Below are positions 29,787-32,489 of a DNA stretch of 32,489 bases, piece by piece. Position 1 is the stretch's first letter, and each line of letters begins with the position of its first letter. Both the position numbers and the translations under genes were made by a program. The stretch lies in assembly GCA_001724265.1 (NCBI GenBank), contig MEDY01000341.1:1-32489 (forward strand), written 5' to 3'. The notes beneath the pieces were generated by a model. That model saw only the letters and a list, made by a program, of their open reading frames with translations. It searched no databases and had not been told where the DNA came from. The DNA is from Rhizaria sp. SCN 62-66. Its lineage: Eukaryota; Rhizaria, unplaced.

Positions 29787-32117
29787 ATGGCGACTCAAAA
29801 GCGCTCCAAGGCGCACACTACGCTGAGCGTGGTCTCCTTGCTTTTTTTTATTGCGGGTCTGGTGTATGTAGCGTTGATTCCCGTTCGACCGCTGGTTGCG
29901 CAGGGCGTCTATATTGATGAGAACGCTCTGCTGCCGCATCAGGGCGCGCCGCCCTCTGTCAGCATCGCTGAAGTTGACGCCACAGACGCCGCCGTGCTCG
30001 CCTGTGTGCGTTCAGGGGCAGCGCTGTCAACGTGCGTTGCTGACCTTATGACACAACTCGGTCTTGACACCGCTACTGCGCGCTTCACTCGTTCAGGTGC
30101 ATCTGCGTTCGCAAGCGAAGAATGGACCGCCTCTGCCAGCGCAGTCTTCGGTGACGCGGCTGTTTCCGACGGTGCTGCCACGGTTGTCGCAGGTCATTGG
30201 CGCGCCCCGCGCACCGACGGCACTCACACGCTGGCGCTTGCTGTTGAGACGCCCTTTTGGTTCACGCTTAACGGCCCGCTTAGCAACGGTGGCGTACCGT
30301 CAGCGCTGGCGACTGCGCTCGCCTCCATTCGCGCCGCGGCCGGCCAGTCCTTCCTCGCAAAGGACGTGATCGTGCTTGCTGTCATCAACCCCGCGCACGC
30401 CGCGCTTGCTGCGAATCTTACTGCTACACAAAATACTACCCGCGGCACATTCCCATACACGCGCCTGCTTGCCGCCGGTCGCGCGCTCGCCGTTGACGCG
30501 CTCGCTCGCTGGGCCGACGCATACACTGGTGTTACTGGCTCCCAGGCCACAGCCGCTGGCCCCGCAACGGTGCATGTGCCGCGCGCGGGCGCACTGATGG
30601 CTGTACTAGCGCTGGACGCGCCGGGTCTTTACCCCGCGCCGGGCTGTGTGTCTGAGCTCTCCGTCTCTGCGCAGGGCCCAGGTGGACTGCTGCCGAACTT
30701 GGACATAGTGACATCCACGCTCTCCGCATTCCCAGGCCGTACGCTTATTGCAGAGCCACCGTTGCGCGCCGCTGCGCAGCACACTTATGCGCCTTTGAAT
30801 GCACGCTTTACGTCTACCTCTTCAGCGCGTTTTTTCCCCGTCTCTTCTAGCGTAGCCGCTGCTGAGGACAGTTTCTGGACGCTATGGTCCTCTGCATGGG
30901 CGCTCGCGGGCCGTCCTAGTACGACTGAGCACGGTCTGGGCACGGCGCGTTTTGCGGCACAGCAGGCGCTGGGCGCGGTGTCAACGCTGCACGCGCCGTG
31001 GATCGCCCGCTCCATCGACGCTGTGACCGTGGGCACCGTCTTCCCCGGTGTGACCGCGAGTGTTGCGGTCGAGGAGACTCTCGCCGCTGCTGCACAGGGC
31101 CGCGCACCCGTGGCTGCGGCGTGTGGCGCGCGGCCGCTGGTGCGCGTGCTGGTGACGGGTACGGTCGAGTGGCTCCGCATGTTTAGCAACGCGCATGAGA
31201 AGCTGCATCATTCGACATTCCTGTACCTGCTATCGTCTGCAGCCAACTTCACCACCATGGCCAAGTACGTGTACTCCTTTGCTGCGCTGGCTGCGCCGCT
31301 TGCGCTCTGGGCGCTTTATGCCGCATTTGCCGCGAGCACAGCTCGTCTGCTGCAGGCTGCTGCTGCCGCGGGCGCAGTCGCATCTCTCGCCATCGCGCTT
31401 TTCCTGGTTCTGCCGAGCGCGCTGCTCTCCGTTGGTTTATGGCCAACACCGCTGCCCGGTTTTGCTGACGGCACAGACACGCGCGCGCTAGCTGTTGTGG
31501 TTGCGCTGAGCGTTGTCTTTGCTGTTGTCGTGATCGCGCTCGTCCGCGGCGCCGCGCGCGCTGTGGCGACCGCTGCGCGCGCGGGCTCTGCTGTGTCCAC
31601 TGCTGAAGCCCCGTGGGAGACGACGCATGCGCTGCTTGGCGGCGCCATGTTCCTGCCGCTGCCGCCGTTTGTGATCATGAACTTCTCTGCGACGCTTACG
31701 GTCACCGCGCTTGTCTCCGCGCTTGCACTCGCAGTGCGGCCCTCAGTCAGTCGTGCGCGTGCACTTGCGCAGCTGCTGCCGTTGGCGCTCTTATCGCCGC
31801 CCGCCGTTGTCTTCATCGCTACCCTGCTGCTGCGCCCGTTTGCAGCTGACCCAGCGTTTGCAGGCACGTGTCTCTGGCCCGCAGCGGAAGCGGCGCCCAC
31901 GCTCGCGGCTCATGCGCAGGCCACCGTGCAAACGCTGCAGTGCGCTGCGGCAGCGCTGCCGCGTGCGACGGACTCCCCGCTCGCACTTATGGCTGCTGGG
32001 ATGTACTTGCCCTTCTGGCTTGTGTCCGCCGCGTTTACGGTTGCCTCACTCTGCTGTAGCCGCCGTGTAGGGCACACAGTTGTTGTTACGGAGACTGTGA
32101 AGTCGATGAAGGATTGA
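29787..32117 (+). CDS. GAA1: GPI transamidase subunit GAA1 (GPAA1)
   Basis: A 776-residue ER membrane protein of the complex that transfers proteins with C-terminal GPI signals onto GPI lipids. A short cytosolic N-terminus with basic residues precedes transmembrane helix 1 (about 13-33, LSVVSLLFFIAGLVYVALI) and the family-typical YIDENALLP. The large luminal part (about 40-470) has GAA1 landmarks: AKDVIVLAV, the GLLPNLDIV motif (human GPAA1 has GQLPNLDLL) and NAHEKLHHSTFLYLL just before the membrane region (human LERLHQSFFLYLL). About six further hydrophobic helices fill 485-760, including the IMNFSATL helix matching the conserved NFS segment. This size and topology are normal for GAA1. An in-frame TGA at 29775-29777 rules out upstream extension, so the ATG at 29787 is the start. 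It converges with the partial gene at the right edge. The protease earlier in this window would be a plausible client. Confidence 0.93.
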   Translation: MATQKRSKAHTTLSVVSLLFFIAGLVYVALIPVRPLVAQGVYIDENALLPHQGAPPSVSIAEVDATDAAVLACVRSGAALSTCVADLMTQLGLDTATARFTRSGASAFASEEWTASASAVFGDAAVSDGAATVVAGHWRAPRTDGTHTLALAVETPFWFTLNGPLSNGGVPSALATALASIRAAAGQSFLAKDVIVLAVINPAHAALAANLTATQNTTRGTFPYTRLLAAGRALAVDALARWADAYTGVTGSQATAAGPATVHVPRAGALMAVLALDAPGLYPAPGCVSELSVSAQGPGGLLPNLDIVTSTLSAFPGRTLIAEPPLRAAAQHTYAPLNARFTSTSSARFFPVSSSVAAAEDSFWTLWSSAWALAGRPSTTEHGLGTARFAAQQALGAVSTLHAPWIARSIDAVTVGTVFPGVTASVAVEETLAAAAQGRAPVAAACGARPLVRVLVTGTVEWLRMFSNAHEKLHHSTFLYLLSSAANFTTMAKYVYSFAALAAPLALWALYAAFAASTARLLQAAAAAGAVASLAIALFLVLPSALLSVGLWPTPLPGFADGTDTRALAVVVALSVVFAVVVIALVRGAARAVATAARAGSAVSTAEAPWETTHALLGGAMFLPLPPFVIMNFSATLTVTALVSALALAVRPSVSRARALAQLLPLALLSPPAVVFIATLLLRPFAADPAFAGTCLWPAAEAAPTLAAHAQATVQTLQCAAAALPRATDSPLALMAAGMYLPFWLVSAAFTVASLCCSRRVGHTVVVTETVKSMKD

Positions 32118-32202
32118 GTCTACTCGCATGCGTGATGACGGGCTATCACAAAACAGTTGTGTTCGGAGTCTTTTGGGGCCAGATTTCGTTACATTAGCAG
32201 TC

Positions 32203-32208
32203 AATAAA
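32203..32208 (+). promoter_or_regulatory. Candidate poly(A) signal AATAAA for GAA1
   Basis: AATAAA lies 86 nt after the GAA1 stop in the correct orientation, followed by a T/G-rich stretch. The remaining sequence up to 32402 is AT-rich and holds the 3' UTRs of GAA1 and of the converging partial gene. Confidence 0.5.
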
Positions 32209-32402
32209 TGTGAATGTCGATATATTGAACTTAACAACTTCCGTTCGTGTTTGAAACGGTCAACTGTATTTTAGTCTTGTGTTTGTTCTGCATCCTCTGG
32301 CGACATGCCACCTCGACACATGAGCACCAGCTCATCTGAAACGTGCACACCAGCTGTATCCAAATTGACGCGTTAAATTTGCTCCTGTGTTCTCTTGGCA
32401 AC

Positions 32403-32489
32403 TCACTCGTCGGGATAGACCATTTTGGTAGTGACGCCTCCATCGACTGCGACCACCTGGCCCGCAATGAACCCCGAAGCGGCGGGGTC
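32403..32489 (-). CDS. Short-chain dehydrogenase/reductase, C-terminal end only
   Basis: The last 28 codons and the TGA stop of a gene that continues beyond the right edge. The peptide reads DPAASGFIAGQVVAVDGG, then VTTKMVYPDE. It matches the C-terminal signature of classical SDR enzymes, where the (S/A)-x-F-I-x-G-Q-x-x-x-V-D-G-G segment closes the Rossmann fold at the subunit interface. SDRs are NAD(P)H-dependent oxidoreductases with many substrates. The catalytic Tyr-x-x-x-Lys and the cofactor site lie outside the window, so neither substrate nor compartment can be given. It is convergent with GAA1, with 285 bp between the stops. Confidence 0.85.
   Translation of the reverse strand, partial: DPAASGFIAGQVVAVDGGVTTKMVYPDE

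Noticed and set aside
1-32489. tRNA, rRNA, CRISPR or bacterial operon features
   Set aside because: No T-loop-like GGTTCGANNCC was seen in the spacers. There are no regularly spaced direct repeats with spacers, no Shine-Dalgarno pattern, and genes are separated by AT-rich intergenic regions with spliceosomal introns.

Overview
The window is nuclear DNA of a eukaryote, most likely a flagellated, GC-rich, intron-poor protist. Three observations support this. Long GC-rich coding blocks rich in Ala and Gly alternate with AT-rich spacers, and genes lie on both strands without operon structure. Two spliceosomal introns are visible (GTACGT donors, CTCTCTAG acceptors). The proteins are purely eukaryotic: an axonemal dynein heavy chain, CNOT4, a Qb-SNARE and GAA1. 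The dynein implies a motile flagellum. The SNARE looks most like the NPSN group, known from plants and many protists but not typical of animals or fungi. I cannot name the species.

Layout, left to right. Positions 1-1887 hold no confident gene: an AT-rich segment with inverted repeats (13-171), a GC-rich coding-like but frame-broken remnant (about 240-1010), and AT-rich spacer. A secreted, probably GPI-anchored subtilisin-like protease is at 1888-6546 (-). A CNOT4-type RING/RRM ubiquitin ligase with an extreme low-complexity tail is at 7450-10821 (-). A tail-anchored NPSN-like Qb-SNARE is at 11611-12255 (+). A two-exon inner-arm dynein heavy chain of the DNAH2 (I1/f 1-beta) type fills 12717-28085 (-). 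A small two-exon gene for a probable mitochondrial protein of unknown function is at 28649-29119 (+). The GPI transamidase subunit GAA1 is at 29787-32117 (+). The 3' end of a short-chain dehydrogenase/reductase runs off the right edge at 32403-32489 (-).

The genes look like unrelated housekeeping and flagellar genes, not one system. Protein-level links are limited: GAA1 belongs to the enzyme that would attach a GPI anchor to a protein such as the protease, and the SNARE belongs to the same secretory route. The points most worth checking are the short first exon of the dynein, the spliced small gene, polypyrimidine-AG acceptor-like sequences just upstream of all six complete starts, the frame-broken remnant at the left, and the repeat-rich expansions in the protease, CNOT4 and dynein. 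I found no tRNA, rRNA, CRISPR array, complete transposon or clearly novel multigene system.
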